Assembly: GCA_015523645.1 (NCBI GenBank)
Contig: WAJY01000081.1
Coordinates: forward strand, 1-5,911
Direction: 5' to 3'
Origin: Geoglobus sp.
GTDB taxonomy: Archaea; Halobacteriota; Archaeoglobi; Archaeoglobales; Archaeoglobaceae
Length of the DNA: 5,911 nucleotides
Shown here: positions 5,564 through 5,911 of the stretch, in pieces
Layout: each line of letters starts with the position of its first letter
Position numbering within the stretch: the first letter of the stretch is position 1
The notes under the pieces: generated by a model
Databases searched by the model: none
Told to the model about the DNA's origin: nothing
Seen by the model: only the letters and a program-made list of their open reading frames with translations
Program-made: the position numbers and the translations under genes

Positions 5564-5567
5564 AAAC

Positions 5568-5911
5568 ATGCCCGACAGAGGTGAGGAAGTTAAAATAGAA
5601 ATTCCCGAGAAAATAAACCTGGCTGAGATAATTGTAGACAGAGGCGCTGAAAAGTATGGAAAGAAAGAGGCTTTGGTGTGTGTTGGAAGCAGGGAGATGG
5701 GAATTCAGGAGGAGAGTGTGAGCTTTGAAGATCTAAAAGATCTCACAAACAAAGCCGCAAATTCCTTTCAAAATGAGGGGATGAGCTTTGACGATCGCGT
5801 ATTGCTCGTTCTCCCCGATTCAGTTGATTTTTATATTGCCTTTTACGGAGCAATAAAGCTTGGAGCAATACCGATACCCGTGAACACATACCTCAGAACA
5901 GAGGACTACCA
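5568..5911 (+). CDS. Aryl-CoA ligase (benzoate/4-hydroxybenzoate-CoA ligase type), 5' part only
   Basis: The first 114 codons are in the window and the gene continues past the right edge. The sequence fits the N-terminal subdomain of AMP-forming acyl-CoA synthetases. INLAEIIVDR (16-25) and SFEDLKDLTNKAANSF (52-67) are followed by DRVLLVLPDS (76-85) and the well-conserved stretch GAIKLGAIPIPVNT (94-107). The last element, with PVNT followed by a Thr-Glu-Asp-Tyr, is especially like benzoate-CoA ligases. These enzymes form an acyl-adenylate and then the CoA thioester. After carboxylation of phenylphosphate, the expected job is 4-hydroxybenzoate to 4-hydroxybenzoyl-CoA, which feeds the benzoyl-CoA pathway. 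The ATP-binding P-loop and the substrate-specificity residues lie outside the window, so benzoate or another aryl acid is equally possible from sequence alone. The start follows the HAD stop by 13 bp and has a strong ribosome binding site. Confidence 0.82.
   Translation, partial: MPDRGEEVKIEIPEKINLAEIIVDRGAEKYGKKEALVCVGSREMGIQEESVSFEDLKDLTNKAANSFQNEGMSFDDRVLLVLPDSVDFYIAFYGAIKLGAIPIPVNTYLRTEDY

Overview
The window reads as a piece of an anaerobic phenol-degradation cluster, most likely from a hyperthermophilic archaeon of the Archaeoglobaceae (Ferroglobus or Geoglobus type). The archaeal signs are a TrmB-family regulator, GGTGA/GGGGTGAT-type ribosome binding sites, TATA-like boxes instead of bacterial promoters, heavy AGA/AGG and ATA codon use, and oligo-T runs between genes. 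Archaeoglobaceae such as Ferroglobus placidus are known to oxidise phenol and benzoate anaerobically. The genus is an inference; no rRNA or other marker is present.

Layout. Minus strand, reading leftward from about 3112: a TrmB-type regulator (2309-3112), then a 617-residue protein with a C-terminal phosphohistidine swivelling domain (296-2149), the large subunit of phenylphosphate synthase, then the first 64 residues of an ATP-grasp PEP-synthase-like subunit (1-193, cut by the window edge), the ATP-using subunit of the same enzyme. Plus strand, reading rightward from 3259: a UbiD-family (de)carboxylase with a fused N-terminal zinc ribbon (3259-4833), a HAD-superfamily phosphatase-like protein (4859-5554), and the start of an acyl/aryl-CoA ligase (5568-5911, cut by the edge).

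How they fit together. In the Thauera aromatica pathway, phenol is phosphorylated to phenylphosphate by a split PEP-synthase-like enzyme, carboxylated to 4-hydroxybenzoate by an enzyme with UbiD-like and phosphatase-family subunits, and activated to 4-hydroxybenzoyl-CoA by a CoA ligase. All three steps are represented here. The activation genes and the carboxylation/ligation genes diverge from the 146-bp gap next to the regulator gene. The two short cistron junctions on the plus strand (25 and 13 bp) indicate an operon.

Non-coding stretches are short (102, 156, 146, 25 and 13 bp). They hold ribosome binding sites, candidate TATA boxes, oligo-T runs and several inverted repeats that could be operators. 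No RNA gene, mobile element or CRISPR array was seen. The points most worth a second look are the zinc ribbon on the UbiD protein, the missing canonical metal-ligand histidine in that protein, the rifampicin-phosphotransferase-like architecture of the split synthase, and a dyad motif ATCTT-N(3-4)-AAGAT that occurs ahead of the regulator and in or near the synthase genes.
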